From Vibrio sp. HI00D65 (GTDB lineage Bacteria; Pseudomonadota; Gammaproteobacteria; Enterobacterales; Vibrionaceae): a DNA stretch of 64,000 bases. The translations under genes were made by a program, and so were the position numbers. The notes below the pieces were generated by a model, which searched no databases, was not told the DNA's origin, and worked only from the letters and a program-made list of their open reading frames with translations. The stretch covers positions 22,523 through 86,522 of the forward strand of contig NZ_LWEH01000150.1 in NCBI RefSeq assembly GCF_001635455.1, in the 5' to 3' direction. Shown one piece after another: positions 45,544 to 54,550 of the stretch (its first letter is position 1; every line of letters begins with the position of its first letter).

Positions 45544-46518
45544 CTAGTGATGGTCTTCAATCACTCCTGACCAATGATTTTGCTGGGAGAGTGACTTAAG
45601 TAGCTCGATCTCGTTTTTGGTCTCTTGTTTAAGCCACTCAATCAAGTTGTTGATCACTGCAGAGTGAGTACGCTGGTGGATGAAGTAGGTCCAAGCACTG
45701 TGTTGAATCTTGGCATTTTGCGGGCAGTGCAAGAAACCTCGTTGCAAATCCTGCAAAACCAAAAGCAGATCGGTTACCGTGACGCCTTCACCAGATAGGC
45801 AGGCACTGAGCGCCATATCCAAAGATAGGAAGCTGGTATTTCTAACGGGCTTTGTTGGTGGCGATTCAACATCGGCCAGCCATACCTTCCAATCATGGTG
45901 ATCTAAAGTCGGGTGAAGCCTTGGCATGGTTAAGATCGAATCGAGGTCGGTATCTTTCTTAGTCAAACCTAAAGCATTGGTTAAGCTTGTGGAGCACACG
46001 GGCGCCATAAACTCTTCACGCAAGAAAGTGATGTCAGGAGCGTTGTCATAGCGGCTTTTGAATCGAGTATGGAAGATCAACAGGTCATACTCACTGCTGT
46101 TAATGGCTTCATCTTCTTCAATCACAGGAACAATCACGATCTCGTAATCTGGGTAACGCTCGTTTAATTCACGAACCTTAGAGATTAACACGCGCGTAGC
46201 AAAACTCAGGGTTGCCTTGATCACGATACGTTTCTGTTTTGGTTCTCTCCAAGATGCGATAACCGATTCGATACTGCCGTAGCTTTCTCGCAAAGCGGTA
46301 TACAAATCATGACCTTGCTCTGTTAATTCAATCGCTCGATGTTTACGAATGATCAAAGATGCGTTCAGCTCATCTTCAAGCTGTTTTATCTGACGGCTAA
46401 TTGCACTCTGTGTCACGTTGAGTTCATCGGCAGCGAGTGTAAAGCTCATCAGCCTTGCAGCCGCTTCGAAGGCTTTTAAGCCATTATGTGAGGATGGCAG
46501 GTTAGGATATGGGGTCAT
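45544..46518 (-). CDS. LysR-family transcriptional regulator, GcvA-like
   Basis: 324 residues. The DNA-binding domain (about 10-70) reads LPSSHNGLKAFEAAARLMSF and NVTQSAISRQIKQLEDELNA, with the SLNAF-type opening typical of GcvA-group regulators. The effector domain follows, with the group's PRLHPTLDHHDWKVWL segment. It is divergent from a MATE transporter gene 100 bases away, which it likely controls. Ligand unknown. Confidence 0.9.
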   Translation of the reverse strand: MTPYPNLPSSHNGLKAFEAAARLMSFTLAADELNVTQSAISRQIKQLEDELNASLIIRKHRAIELTEQGHDLYTALRESYGSIESVIASWREPKQKRIVIKATLSFATRVLISKVRELNERYPDYEIVIVPVIEEDEAINSSEYDLLIFHTRFKSRYDNAPDITFLREEFMAPVCSTSLTNALGLTKKDTDLDSILTMPRLHPTLDHHDWKVWLADVESPPTKPVRNTSFLSLDMALSACLSGEGVTVTDLLLVLQDLQRGFLHCPQNAKIQHSAWTYFIHQRTHSAVINNLIEWLKQETKNEIELLKSLSQQNHWSGVIEDHH

Positions 46519-46618
46519 AATTCAATCGCATGAGTTTTTGGAATGTTAGAGTCGCAAATTTATCAATTGAACGCTAGTCCCATCGATCGTATTTTGGTCG
46601 AAATTAACCGAGGCGCTC

Positions 46619-47971
46619 ATGAAAAAAATACTCACTCTTGCATTCCCTTTGATCATTTCACAGCTGATATCCATGGCTTTAGTCCTTACTGACGTTTGGA
46701 TGATGTCGCGAATCAGCGTGTCAGCCCTTGCGGCTGGTGGCTTAGGCGCTTCTATCTACTTCTTTATCTTTATTATTGCGAGTAGCACGGTGGGCTGTGT
46801 CGCGAATTTGATTGCGATCGCTTATGGTCAACGAGTGGCTCGCCCTGAATTTGGTAATAGCCAAATTCGGTTGGCAGTGAAAGGAGCAACCATGTTGGCG
46901 TTTGTACTTAGTGCGCTCTTAATGGCAAGTTTCTGGTTAGCCCCCTTGGTATTAGAAGCTGCCAAGCAACCACAGGAAGTGATTACCCTAGCGATGGAAT
47001 ACGTGCACGCTCTAAAATGGGTGATGTTGCCTTCGCTAATCTTATTGGTGTTGCGTGGCTTAACCAGTGCGTTTGGCAATGTGCGTTCTATTTTAGTTAT
47101 GTCGATAATCACGGTAATTCTGAATGTTCCAGTGAGTTATTTCTTAACCTTTACATTGGAAATGGGATTAACAGGGCTTGGGTTAGGCACCGCGAGCGCG
47201 GCATTTATGGTGATGATTGGTTACACGGTTTGGGTATTCAAGCGTGACGAATTCAAACAGTTTGCCCCTTGGCTACATACAGAGGAGTATTCTATTAAGC
47301 TTATGAGCCCTTTGCTATTGATGGGCTTACCTATCGCGATTGCAGCGTTGCTTGAGCATGGTTTGATTTATGGTGGCACCTTGATGGCAGGGACCATTAG
47401 TATCGCTTCTCTAGCGCTGCACCAAATCTTACTGCAATGCTTGAGTTTTACTTGGAACTTCAATTTCGGATTCTCGCAAGCTGCGGCAATTCTAGTTGGT
47501 CGTGATTACGGATCGGGCAACTATGAAGGAATCAAACGAACCTCGATTCAAAGCTTCATGTTAGTGTCGGTGTTGAGTGTGGCGCTGTCGGCTGTCTTTA
47601 TCTTATGGCCGGAAATGATAGCTTCTATCTTCAAGCTTGATGATGGTACCGGAGCAATGACATCGCTACTGGCCTCTGTTATCTGGGTTGTTGCACTCTG
47701 CTTTATAGTTGATGCTTGGCAGTTGTTAGCAATCAACCTGCTTAGAGGGATGAAGATTGTCTCTATGCCTACGGTGATGACGGCGATTGGTTACTGGGTA
47801 TTTGGCTTACCTGCAGCTTGGTACTTAATGCCCAAGTTTGAATTGGCCGGAATCTGGGGGGGAATTGGTGTTGGTTTAGGAGTGACAGGTATTCTGCTGC
47901 TTATCCATTTGATGGTTGTGCTTAACAAAAATAGCAAGGCTCTAAATATCGGTTGCTCAGCTTCCTCCTAA
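46619..47971 (+). CDS. MATE-family efflux transporter
   Basis: 450 residues with twelve membrane segments. The N-lobe opens with LAFPLIISQLISMALVLTD, the usual MATE helix 1, and PSLILLVLRGLTSAFGNVR contains the inter-helix signature. The C-lobe repeats it in FSQAAAILVGRDYGSGN. Members are Na+- or H+-coupled exporters of cationic drugs and metabolites (NorM type). Substrate not determined. Divergent from its probable LysR regulator. Confidence 0.92.
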   Translation: MKKILTLAFPLIISQLISMALVLTDVWMMSRISVSALAAGGLGASIYFFIFIIASSTVGCVANLIAIAYGQRVARPEFGNSQIRLAVKGATMLAFVLSALLMASFWLAPLVLEAAKQPQEVITLAMEYVHALKWVMLPSLILLVLRGLTSAFGNVRSILVMSIITVILNVPVSYFLTFTLEMGLTGLGLGTASAAFMVMIGYTVWVFKRDEFKQFAPWLHTEEYSIKLMSPLLLMGLPIAIAALLEHGLIYGGTLMAGTISIASLALHQILLQCLSFTWNFNFGFSQAAAILVGRDYGSGNYEGIKRTSIQSFMLVSVLSVALSAVFILWPEMIASIFKLDDGTGAMTSLLASVIWVVALCFIVDAWQLLAINLLRGMKIVSMPTVMTAIGYWVFGLPAAWYLMPKFELAGIWGGIGVGLGVTGILLLIHLMVVLNKNSKALNIGCSASS

Positions 47972-47997
47972 CTTTTTAGTGAAATTATTATCGACAA

Positions 47998-48029
47998 CAA
48001 AAAGCCACAGATAGTACTGTGGCTTTTGT
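47998..48029 (+). terminator. Terminator after the MATE gene
   Basis: Stem AAAAGCCACAG / CTGTGGCTTTT with a short loop and flanking A/T runs. Confidence 0.85.
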
Positions 48030-48113
48030 TGATCTAACTTGATTCATGGGGGAGTGAATCAATATCAGGAATCAGGGAGCGGCTATGGATAGCCAGGTTC
48101 AACCGTTGGGTGC

Positions 48114-48551
48114 TTACTGTCCACCAGAGAGCGCTGACCTCATCATGGTTTTAAACTGCTCTTTTTGTTCATCAGTTAACAAGTTATAGATGTTGTTCTT
48201 AAGACGCATCTCTTGCATCACCATCGACTTTTCAGTGGCTTGAACGGTCTCGATAACCTTTTCCATTTCAGCTTCATCGAACTCAGGCTGAGTCACTAGG
48301 GCGATCTGTTTTTTCTTCAACTCAATCGCGCTGTCCATATCAATTTCTGTTCTGCTTGTTTGTTAGTCTTGAACAAGAGAGAACACTTCTGCTTGTTGCT
48401 CTTCAGTTAGATTCAAGGAAGCAATAACCATTTGTAGCGGGCTGAGTGCTGGCTGTGTTGGTTGTTGTGGTGACGATGCACTCACAAACGGAGCAGTAAC
48501 AAGCAAAGCTGAAGCAGTTAATACACAAAGTGACTTTTTCAGTGATTTCAT
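48114..48551 (-). pseudogene. Spy/CpxP-like periplasmic protein interrupted by an in-frame stop
   Basis: A continuous 146-codon frame begins at the ATG 48549-48551 (AACAGGAGAAATTCA ribosome site) with a Sec signal (LCVLTASALLVTAPFVSA). It reads LNLTEEQQAEVFSLVQD and then a TAA at 48363-48365. The same frame continues as QTSRTEIDMDSAIELKKKQ and ends in the LLTDEQKEQFKTMM motif. Two LTxEQ motifs about 90 residues apart are the hallmark of Spy/CpxP chaperones, which bind misfolded proteins and tune the Cpx response. A single base change would restore it. Either a recent nonsense mutation or an error. Confidence 0.8.
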
Positions 48552-48745
48552 TGAATTTCTCCTGTTGGTGGAAACAAGAGTATAGATGAGCAAGCTGAAC
48601 TCGATATGAACATGTCGTTCAGTTAAGTTCGTTGCTAAGCCTAGATGATTGGCTAAAGCGCGTTAGACCTTGGTCTTACAGAAACATCGAACAAAGCTGA
48701 CTAAAATGATCCGAGTCGCTCACCGTTATATCAAGGAATATACAA

Positions 48746-48985
48746 ATGGAAGTTGGATTGTTCTGGGCTGAGAAGGGAATGTTAGTACTTGGTGCACTGT
48801 TTGTCTTAACGAGTGTGATGCAGTATGGAAAACGCAGTAGTGATTGGAAAGGTGTGATCACTATGTTTTATAAACGTATTCCAATGAGTGTTGGAGAGTA
48901 CAAGTGGTATCGCTTAGGGATCGCACTATTAGTGTTTGCGGTGATCATTCGATTCGCACTGCTTATCTTGTGGCCGAGCTACTAG
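48746..48985 (+). CDS. Small two-helix membrane protein, 79 residues
   Basis: ATG after CAAGGAATATACAA. Two membrane segments are visible: about 9-27 (KGMLVLGALFVLTSVMQYG) and 55-76 (LGIALLVFAVIIRFALLILW), with a basic cytoplasmic-looking loop between them (KRSSDWKGVITMFYKRI). No family is recognised. Stands alone upstream of the response regulator. Confidence 0.65.
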   Translation: MEVGLFWAEKGMLVLGALFVLTSVMQYGKRSSDWKGVITMFYKRIPMSVGEYKWYRLGIALLVFAVIIRFALLILWPSY

Positions 48986-49280
48986 TTATGACTCTTCCTT
49001 ACTAAGGCAAGTTATCGACACACCACTGCTTTGATGGACGGTGGTGTTAACCGGCAATGCTGAGCTTCATTAAAAGTAATTATTGGGGCTCAGTAACCTT
49101 CGTTGCTATAGCCTTGGTAGTATATTGTTTTGCTTGAAGAATCACTCAGAATAATCGCTCACCCGTCCGTCTTATCATTCTTATTAATAATCGATATATA
49201 AATCTATTCATCCCGTACCTGATACCATAATGATCTGTTACACTCGTTCGAATTAGCTTTGATTTATCAGTGGTGCATTT

Positions 49281-50285
49281 ATGTCGTTCCCAGTTCTTAT
49301 ATGTGATGATTCTGCGTTAGCACGGAAGCAGATGGCTCGATCACTGCCTAGTTCTCTAAATGCAGATATAACCTTTGCTATTCATGGGCTTCATGCACTT
49401 GAAGAGCTAGCTAAAAACCAGTTTAAACTGATGTTCCTCGACCTGACCATGCCAGAACTCGATGGCTATGGCACATTGGAAGAGATGAAGCGATTAGGCG
49501 ATACCACGCCAGTTGTCGTAGTTTCCGGTGACATCCAACCTAAAGCGCAACAAAAGGTGTTGGACCTTGGCGCGAAAGCGTTTTTGCGAAAGCCAATCGA
49601 TCAAGAAGCACTTAAAGCAATTCTACGTGAGCATGTTGAGCCGCCTAAACAGCCACAACTTATTACGCCAGCACCGCTAGAGTTACCAATTCTGCGCCGA
49701 CGTGACATCTATATGGAAGTTGCGAACGTGGCGATCGGTCGAGCAGCAGATGCATTGGCGCGTCATTTCAATGTATTCGTTCACCTACCTCTACCAAACG
49801 TGAATATCTTCGAAGTGAGCGAGTTGCACATGGCGCTTCGTGACTTAGCTGACAACGACCAAGTATCGGGTGTTTGCCAAGGCTTCAGTGGGGAAGGTAT
49901 TGCCGGTGAAGCGTTAGTCTTATTAAGTGACTCGAGCGTGAGCGATCTTAAAAAGCTCATGAAAGTTCCGACTGAAAGCGAAGAGCTGGAAGAGTTAGAA
50001 CTGCTGATGGATGTATCTAACATCCTTGTGGGCTCTTTCTTGAATGGGTTAGGAGAGCAATCTGAGGTTCGATTCTTCCAAAGCTCGCCTGTTCTGCTAG
50101 GTCAACATATCTCAATTGACTCTGTTATCGAAAACACGAGTGGATCGTTTAAGAAGACCATGACTTTTGAAGTCAGTTACAACATTGATGGCACTTCTAT
50201 TCGCTGCGACCTTCTATTTATGTTTGTTGATGAGTCTCTGCCTCTTCTAGACAACAAATTGGCCTACCTAATGGAGGAGTTTTAA
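49281..50285 (+). CDS. Response regulator with CheC/CheX-type phosphatase domain
   Basis: 334 residues. REC domain 1-115: acidic pair Asp9/Asp10, phospho-acceptor Asp54 (MFLDLTMPELDGYG) and Lys104 (FLRKPI). Residues about 140-330 are a CheC-like domain with two copies of the phosphatase signature (acid-x3-acid-x2-Asn, then 22 residues, then Pro). The first is DIYMEVAN...P, exactly canonical. The second is ELLMDVSN...P, with Glu and Asp exchanged. CheC-family enzymes remove phosphate from CheY. A REC-CheC fusion implies either self-dephosphorylation or control of a CheY by its own phosphorylation state. The next gene, a PAS protein, starts one base after its stop. Confidence 0.9.
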   Translation: MSFPVLICDDSALARKQMARSLPSSLNADITFAIHGLHALEELAKNQFKLMFLDLTMPELDGYGTLEEMKRLGDTTPVVVVSGDIQPKAQQKVLDLGAKAFLRKPIDQEALKAILREHVEPPKQPQLITPAPLELPILRRRDIYMEVANVAIGRAADALARHFNVFVHLPLPNVNIFEVSELHMALRDLADNDQVSGVCQGFSGEGIAGEALVLLSDSSVSDLKKLMKVPTESEELEELELLMDVSNILVGSFLNGLGEQSEVRFFQSSPVLLGQHISIDSVIENTSGSFKKTMTFEVSYNIDGTSIRCDLLFMFVDESLPLLDNKLAYLMEEF

Positions 50286-50286
50286 T

Positions 50287-50727
50287 ATGCTGAATCTTCC
50301 TGCTGAATTCGAACAGTTTCACTGGATGGTAGACATGGTTCAAAACGTCGATATGGGGCTGGTGGTCATCAATCGAGATTTTGAGGTGCAAGTGTGGAAC
50401 GGTTTCATGACGCACCATAGTGGCAAGCAATCGCACGACGCGATTGGTAAGTCGATCTTTGAACTGTTTCCTGAAATCCCAGAAGAGTGGTTTAGGCTTA
50501 AAACAAAACCGGTTTATGACTTAGGCTGTCGTAGCTTTATTACTTGGCAACAAAGGCCTTACCTGTTTAAGTGCCGCAACGTGAGGCCAGTAACTCAGCA
50601 AGCGGACTTTATGTATCAGAACGTCACGCTTAACCCAATGCGTTCTCCAACTGGACAAGTGACATCATTGTTCTTGTCTATTCAGGATGCGACAGTAGAA
50701 GCTCTTATGTTTCAGGAAAAGGCTTAA
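50287..50727 (+). CDS. PAS-domain protein, partner of the REC-CheC protein
   Basis: 146 residues forming essentially one PAS domain: MVDMVQNVDMGLVVINRDFE (core strands), VWNGFMTHHSGKQSHDAIG and the FELFPEI helix, ending with a beta strand pair (SPTGQVTSLFLSIQDATVE). No output domain is attached, so it probably passes its signal through protein contacts. The one-base gap to the REC-CheC gene means translational coupling and a shared pathway. Cofactor (haem, flavin or none) cannot be judged. Confidence 0.87.
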   Translation: MLNLPAEFEQFHWMVDMVQNVDMGLVVINRDFEVQVWNGFMTHHSGKQSHDAIGKSIFELFPEIPEEWFRLKTKPVYDLGCRSFITWQQRPYLFKCRNVRPVTQQADFMYQNVTLNPMRSPTGQVTSLFLSIQDATVEALMFQEKA

Positions 50728-50794
50728 CATACCTTTCAGGTAAAGATGAATCGCCTCAGAGCCTCAAGCATAGAAGAGTAAGCTGAACACCAAT

Positions 50795-50830
50795 AAAAAA
50801 TGGCCAAGGTGAATCCCTTTGGCCATTTTT
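50795..50830 (+). terminator. Terminator of the REC-CheC / PAS operon
   Basis: Stem AAATGGCCAAGG / CCTTTGGCCATTT with TTT following. Confidence 0.88.
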
Positions 50831-51217
50831 GTATCTGATTTTGTAGTAATGATTTCAAACTAAAGAAGGCGTTCTGCGTTCGTTAACTTTAGTCGAGTTA
50901 TTATTTAGCTCTATCAACAGCGGTTTGTCCCCGCTGGAACCTCATCAATAAGCACATCGAACCTGCCATATTTTGTCGATTTCAGTCCGCTCATCCAAGT
51001 TTCGGGCGTACTAATCGAACTTGCCCTTACACTTTATAAATTTTAGGGCTGATAAAAGAGGGCTGAGATCGGCTCGGGAAGCGAACAAAGTCAGAAAAAA
51101 TGAAATTATTTAAGAAAAAATGCATTTTTTGATTAAAGAAAAGTGTGATTTTTATGTAATTAAAGGGCACTTTTTTCACAAATTTGCCTGATAGCAGATT
51201 TTTTCGCCGAATCTAAA

Positions 51218-51233
51218 GGGAAAACGTTTGCGT
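51218..51233 (+). promoter_or_regulatory. PurR-like operator upstream of guaC
   Basis: GGGAAAACGTTTGCGT matches the PurR palindrome (A-GCAAACGTTTGC-T) closely on the right half and partly on the left. A second partial copy of CGTTTGCGT occurs at 51246-51254. Purine control of a GMP-salvage gene is sensible, but binding is an inference. Confidence 0.5.
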
Positions 51234-51371
51234 AATAAGCCGACTGCGTTTGCGTGAATGTGTTGTTAAGTTATTAATTACTATGAATTTAGTCGAAAAG
51301 TAGGAGCGGGGAGCTTTTACCAGATATGGAATCTTTGAGAGGATAGCACAAAAAAAAATGAAATATCAGAC

Positions 51372-51399
51372 TTGCTGTTAGTAAATCACAGCCTATAAT
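51372..51399 (+). promoter_or_regulatory. Sigma70-type promoter of guaC
   Basis: TTGCTG and TATAAT separated by 16 bases. Transcription should start about 51406, at the foot of the first hairpin. Confidence 0.6.
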
Positions 51400-51404
51400 G
51401 CTGA

Positions 51405-51473
51405 AAACCGGAGCGTCTGCCAACGCTCCGGTTTTTTTGTGTCCGAAACTCAGTAAAGCGTCTGCCAACGCTT
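51405..51473 (+). promoter_or_regulatory. Twin hairpins with identical loops in the guaC leader
   Basis: Hairpin 1 (51405-51434): arms AAACCGGAGCGT / ACGCTCCGGTTT, loop CTGCCA, followed by TTTT, so it also looks like an intrinsic terminator. Hairpin 2 (51456-51473): arms AAGCGT / ACGCTT with the same loop CTGCCA. Shared core AGCGTCTGCCAACGCT. Located 45-110 bases ahead of the guaC start. Confidence 0.75.
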
Positions 51474-51517
51474 ACCGAAAACGCACGACACGTAATATGA
51501 TTACAGGACAAATTATC

Positions 51518-52561
51518 ATGCGTATCGAACAAGAACTTAAGTTAGGCTTCAAAGATGTATTATTCCGCCCGAAGCGTTCTACTCTTAAAAGTCGTTCTCA
51601 AGTTGAATTAACCCGCGAGTTTACATTCAAGCATAGCGGTCGTCAATGGTCTGGTGTACCAGTAATCGCAGCGAACATGGATTCGGTAGCAAGTTTCGAA
51701 ATGGCAGCGGCTCTAGCAGAGCACGGTGTAATGACTGCAGTACACAAGCACTACACAGTAGAGCAGTGGGCTGAGTTCGCAAAAACAGCAGACAAGAAAA
51801 CGCTGAACAACGTATTTGTATCAACAGGTACTTCTGAAGCTGAGTTTGAGAAAACTAAGCAAATCATGGCGCTTAGCGAAGATTTCGTATTTATCTGTAT
51901 TGATATCGCTAATGGCTACTCAGAGCACCTAGTTGAGTATGTACAAAAAGTACGTGCAGAATTCCCAGACAAAGTAATCTCTGCTGGTAACGTTGTAACA
52001 GGTGATATGGTTGAAGAGCTAATCCTAGCTGGCGCAGACATTGTTAAAGTTGGTATCGGCCCAGGTTCAGTTTGTACTACACGTGTTAAAACTGGTGTAG
52101 GTTACCCTCAACTTTCTGCAATCATCGAGTGTGGCGATGCTGCTCACGGCCTTGGTGGTATGATCATCGGTGACGGTGGCTGTTCATGTGCTGGTGACGT
52201 ATCTAAAGCGTTCGGCGGCGGTGCTGACTTCGTAATGCTAGGCGGTATGCTAGCAGGCCACGAAGAGTCAGGTGGTGAAGTTGTTGAGAAAGACGGCAAG
52301 CAATTCATGAAGTTCTACGGCATGTCTTCACAGTCGGCGATGGACAAGCACTCAGGTGGTGTTGCTAAGTACCGTGCAGCTGAAGGTAAAACTGTTTTAC
52401 TTCCGTTCCGTGGCACCGTTCATGACACGATTTCAGACATCCTTGGTGGTGTTCGTTCAACTTGTACATACGTAGGCGCAGCGAAGCTTAAAGAGCTAAC
52501 TAAGCGTACGACTTTCATCCGTGTACAAGAGCAAGAGAACAACGTATTCGGTAAAGAGTAA
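51518..52561 (+). CDS. guaC: GMP reductase
   Basis: 347 residues from ATG 51518 ([20 protein letters not shown]), the family's normal start; an upstream in-frame ATG within the leader hairpins is excluded. The catalytic loop is [15 protein letters not shown] with Cys186, and the IMPDH/GMPR barrel motifs IAANMDSV and [11 protein letters not shown] are intact. It reduces GMP to IMP with NADPH, returning guanine nucleotides to the adenine branch. Length equals the E. coli enzyme. Monocistronic with its own terminator. Confidence 0.96.
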   Translation: MRIEQELKLGFKDVLFRPKRSTLKSRSQVELTREFTFKHSGRQWSGVPVIAANMDSVASFEMAAALAEHGVMTAVHKHYTVEQWAEFAKTADKKTLNNVFVSTGTSEAEFEKTKQIMALSEDFVFICIDIANGYSEHLVEYVQKVRAEFPDKVISAGNVVTGDMVEELILAGADIVKVGIGPGSVCTTRVKTGVGYPQLSAIIECGDAAHGLGGMIIGDGGCSCAGDVSKAFGGGADFVMLGGMLAGHEESGGEVVEKDGKQFMKFYGMSSQSAMDKHSGGVAKYRAAEGKTVLLPFRGTVHDTISDILGGVRSTCTYVGAAKLKELTKRTTFIRVQEQENNVFGKE

Positions 52562-52593
52562 CGTTTAAAACAACTGTTAAATCTTTAAGAATT

Positions 52594-52621
52594 GAGCCAC
52601 TTTAAAGTGGCTCTTTTTTTA
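52594..52621 (+). terminator. Terminator of guaC
   Basis: Perfect stem GAGCCACTTT / AAAGTGGCTC followed by a long T-run. Confidence 0.92.
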
Positions 52622-52682
52622 CCTGAAATTTAGCAATTGCGACAAAGTGGCGACAGCCGAGCAAAAATTTTCTGGCGGCAGG

Positions 52683-52988
52683 CTACAGGTTTGAAAGAGG
52701 GTTATGGATAATTGACTCAGATAGATGCTCTGGTGCGAAGTGGGCATAGCGCATTGTCATACTGATATCGGCATAACCAAGAATATCGCGCAAAACTAAA
52801 ATGTTCCCTCTATTCATTATAAAGTGGCTAGTAGATGAATGTCTTAAAACGGTGGATGCTTGACCATAAAGGAGGCTTATGGCGAGTTTGTTCTTCAGGA
52901 TGTAGCAGAAAGGGGCATAGCATTGATTGCATGGTCTGCCCGACTTAGGTTTACAGATCTTGTTGCAAGGCGCTTCAGAGATAGGCAA
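52683..52988 (-). pseudogene. Decayed tyrosine recombinase (integrase) C-terminus
   Basis: The minus-strand frame ends STVLRHSSTSHFIMNRGNI, then LVLRDILGYADISMTMRYAH and FAPEHLSESIIHNPLSNL. This is the last part of a phage-type tyrosine recombinase: box II LRHT is altered to LRHS, the LGH histidine is now Tyr, and the nucleophile Tyr of MRYAHF is kept. Residues ahead of about position 40 do not match the family and carry an unusual Cys-rich stretch, so the N-terminal three quarters are gone. The gene sits directly behind guaC, the kind of place an integrative element would use. Confidence 0.8.
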
Positions 52989-53431
52989 AGAGCGATCTTT
53001 TTTGTCGAGTGTTGGTGAGCGTTAGTGCATGTTTGCTTGACTGAGAGCCTTTAAGGTAGCACTCGCCACTACAGCTAAAATATAAGTTGCCGAAATACGT
53101 CTTATTTATGCCGGCTTCATCGTCACACTCTTAGCAAATCTCTCTCATGCCATACCTTAAAGCTATCGAAATGAAAAGCCCACGATACATAATTATAATG
53201 AGGGTTTATACAGTTCTATCGTTTTAGAGGCCGTCTTTATGCCTTCCACAATGGGCGTATTAACCCCAGATGAGCCATAGCTTTAGGGCTATTATGCATA
53301 AGAATTCTGTATTTTGTGAAGTGATAAAGCATAAGCTACAGAGGACGTATTGATCGTGTTGAGTGTAAATGTGTATCTTCTCTGGTATCGGTTTAATAGA
53401 TAGAAAGCGATTAGCAATCAGGGGGGGAATA
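52989..53431. other. Region between integrase remnant and GNAT gene
   Basis: About 440 bases of mixed frames without a supported gene. The minus-strand frame covering 53260-53577 overlaps the GNAT gene and is rejected. Confidence 0.35.
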
Positions 53432-53902
53432 GTGAGCATCAATATCAGGAATGCAGAAATTAGTGATGCAAAGGCAATCAGTGAGTTGATCTTACCTTTA
53501 ACAAACAAATATGTTTGCCCAACTTGTGATGTGTCGGTACACAGTATTTTGCTCGATTCAATGTCAGAGAAAAACATGGAAAAATATCTGTCTACAAACC
53601 ATGACTATGTTGTTGCAGTAACCGAGAATAATGAAGTCGTTGGTGTGGCTGGAGTACGAGACAAGTCACATCTGTACCATCTATTCGTAGATGATGATTT
53701 TCAAGGTCATGGGCTCTCCCGTCAATTATGGGAAACTGTTAAACAAAAAGTATTAGAAAGTGGCAATAGCGGTCTATTCACGGTTAACTCTGCGGTAAAT
53801 GCGGAAAGCGTATATTTGCGTTTTGGTTTTAAACGCAAAGAAGGCGTTAGAAATCGCCAAGGAATGGTTGATATTCCAATGGTGCTAGAGTTTGATTGCT
53901 AA
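53432..53902 (+). CDS. GNAT-family N-acetyltransferase
   Basis: 156 residues from a GTG at 53432, chosen because GGGGGGGAATA lies just ahead and the protein then opens MSINIRNAEISDAKAISEL, the normal GNAT beginning; the longer frame adds 21 atypical residues. Acetyl-CoA motif A is LYHLFVDDDFQGHGLSRQLW (Q-G-H-G pyrophosphate loop) and motif B is AESVYLRFGF. Substrate unknown. It is followed by a spacer that recurs after the next GNAT gene, suggestive of a gene-cassette origin. Confidence 0.85.
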   Translation: MSINIRNAEISDAKAISELILPLTNKYVCPTCDVSVHSILLDSMSEKNMEKYLSTNHDYVVAVTENNEVVGVAGVRDKSHLYHLFVDDDFQGHGLSRQLWETVKQKVLESGNSGLFTVNSAVNAESVYLRFGFKRKEGVRNRQGMVDIPMVLEFDC

Positions 53903-53920
53903 AAATTTGTTTAAGAATGA

Positions 53921-53998
53921 TTCGTGACACGTGGTAGTTTACTACCCGTTAGTTTCGGTCTTTATGGCGTTATGCGGTGGGCGGCCCTGATATTACGT
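53921..53998 (+). repeat. Spacer repeat A, degenerate attC-like
   Basis: Contains in order ACACGTGG, TTTCGGT, GCGTTATGCG and GTGGGCGG. These echo the order of blocks in Vibrio VCR/attC sites (ACGCGTGG ... TTTCGGTTG ... GTGTTATGCG ... GGCGGGCG). It also resembles repeat B at 54551-54624. Too decayed for certainty; the core-site symmetry is not intact. Confidence 0.35.
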
Positions 53999-54045
53999 TG
54001 CTTATCCCATGATTGAATGTCATGTGCTTGAAGGACATGTTAAGT

Positions 54046-54535
54046 ATGGAGATTACTTTATCAGCAGATAAACACTGATGATTTTGAATTATGCGTTGCT
54101 GCAAGAAAAGATGCATATTTTTGTAGTTTTGGACATTACGATGGTTTCGATGACTTCATCTTTGGTTATCGCGAACGAGTATTAGACAGGTTAGCAACAT
54201 CAAGATGGTTCTATATCCATATATTTGTGGATGGCCAGCTTGCAGGGCAGTTAGTGTTTCGTAGCTTCTCACCTGAGCCGGGGACAGGCTATGCTCACCT
54301 CATTTACTTGAAGTCGAATTTTCGTGGGTCAGGACTCGCCCCAAAAGTGCACGATTATATTGTAAGCACTTTGAGTAAAGTGGGTTGTTTACGTGCTGTA
54401 CTCTCAGTAAGCCGAACTAACCATCGAGCTCTCACATTCTATAAGCACCATGGTTGGGAGTTCGTGCGCAAGAACCTTAAGCACGATGAAACAGACTTTT
54501 ACCAACTTCGGCTTCGCTTTAAGTATCAAGTTTGA
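54046..54535 (+). pseudogene. GNAT-family acetyltransferase with a 5' frameshift
   Basis: The body of the protein is clear: FCSFGHYDGFDDFIFGYRE, LDRLATSRWFYIHIFVDGQL and motif A AHLIYLKSNFRGSGLAPKVH, then NHRALTFYKHHGWEF. The frame is open from about 54044 but has no usable start before a GTG at 54227, which would remove the first third of the domain. An ATG at 54046 (MEITLSADK...) lies in another frame that stops after ten codons; a small insertion near 54060-54075 would explain this. Most likely a broken gene. Followed by spacer repeat B. Confidence 0.7.
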
Positions 54536-54550
54536 AGTACGACTCGCAAC

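Larger units (their letters stand above)
50728..51517. other. Long guaC upstream region
   Basis: About 790 bases. It holds the terminator of the PAS operon, a PurR-like box, a good promoter and two related hairpins (listed separately). The remaining AT-rich stretch from 51080 to 51200 shows no gene. Confidence 0.5.

Noticed and set aside
53260..53577. 105-codon minus-strand frame over the start of the first GNAT gene
   Set aside because: It overlaps a well-supported gene on the other strand and has no recognisable features.
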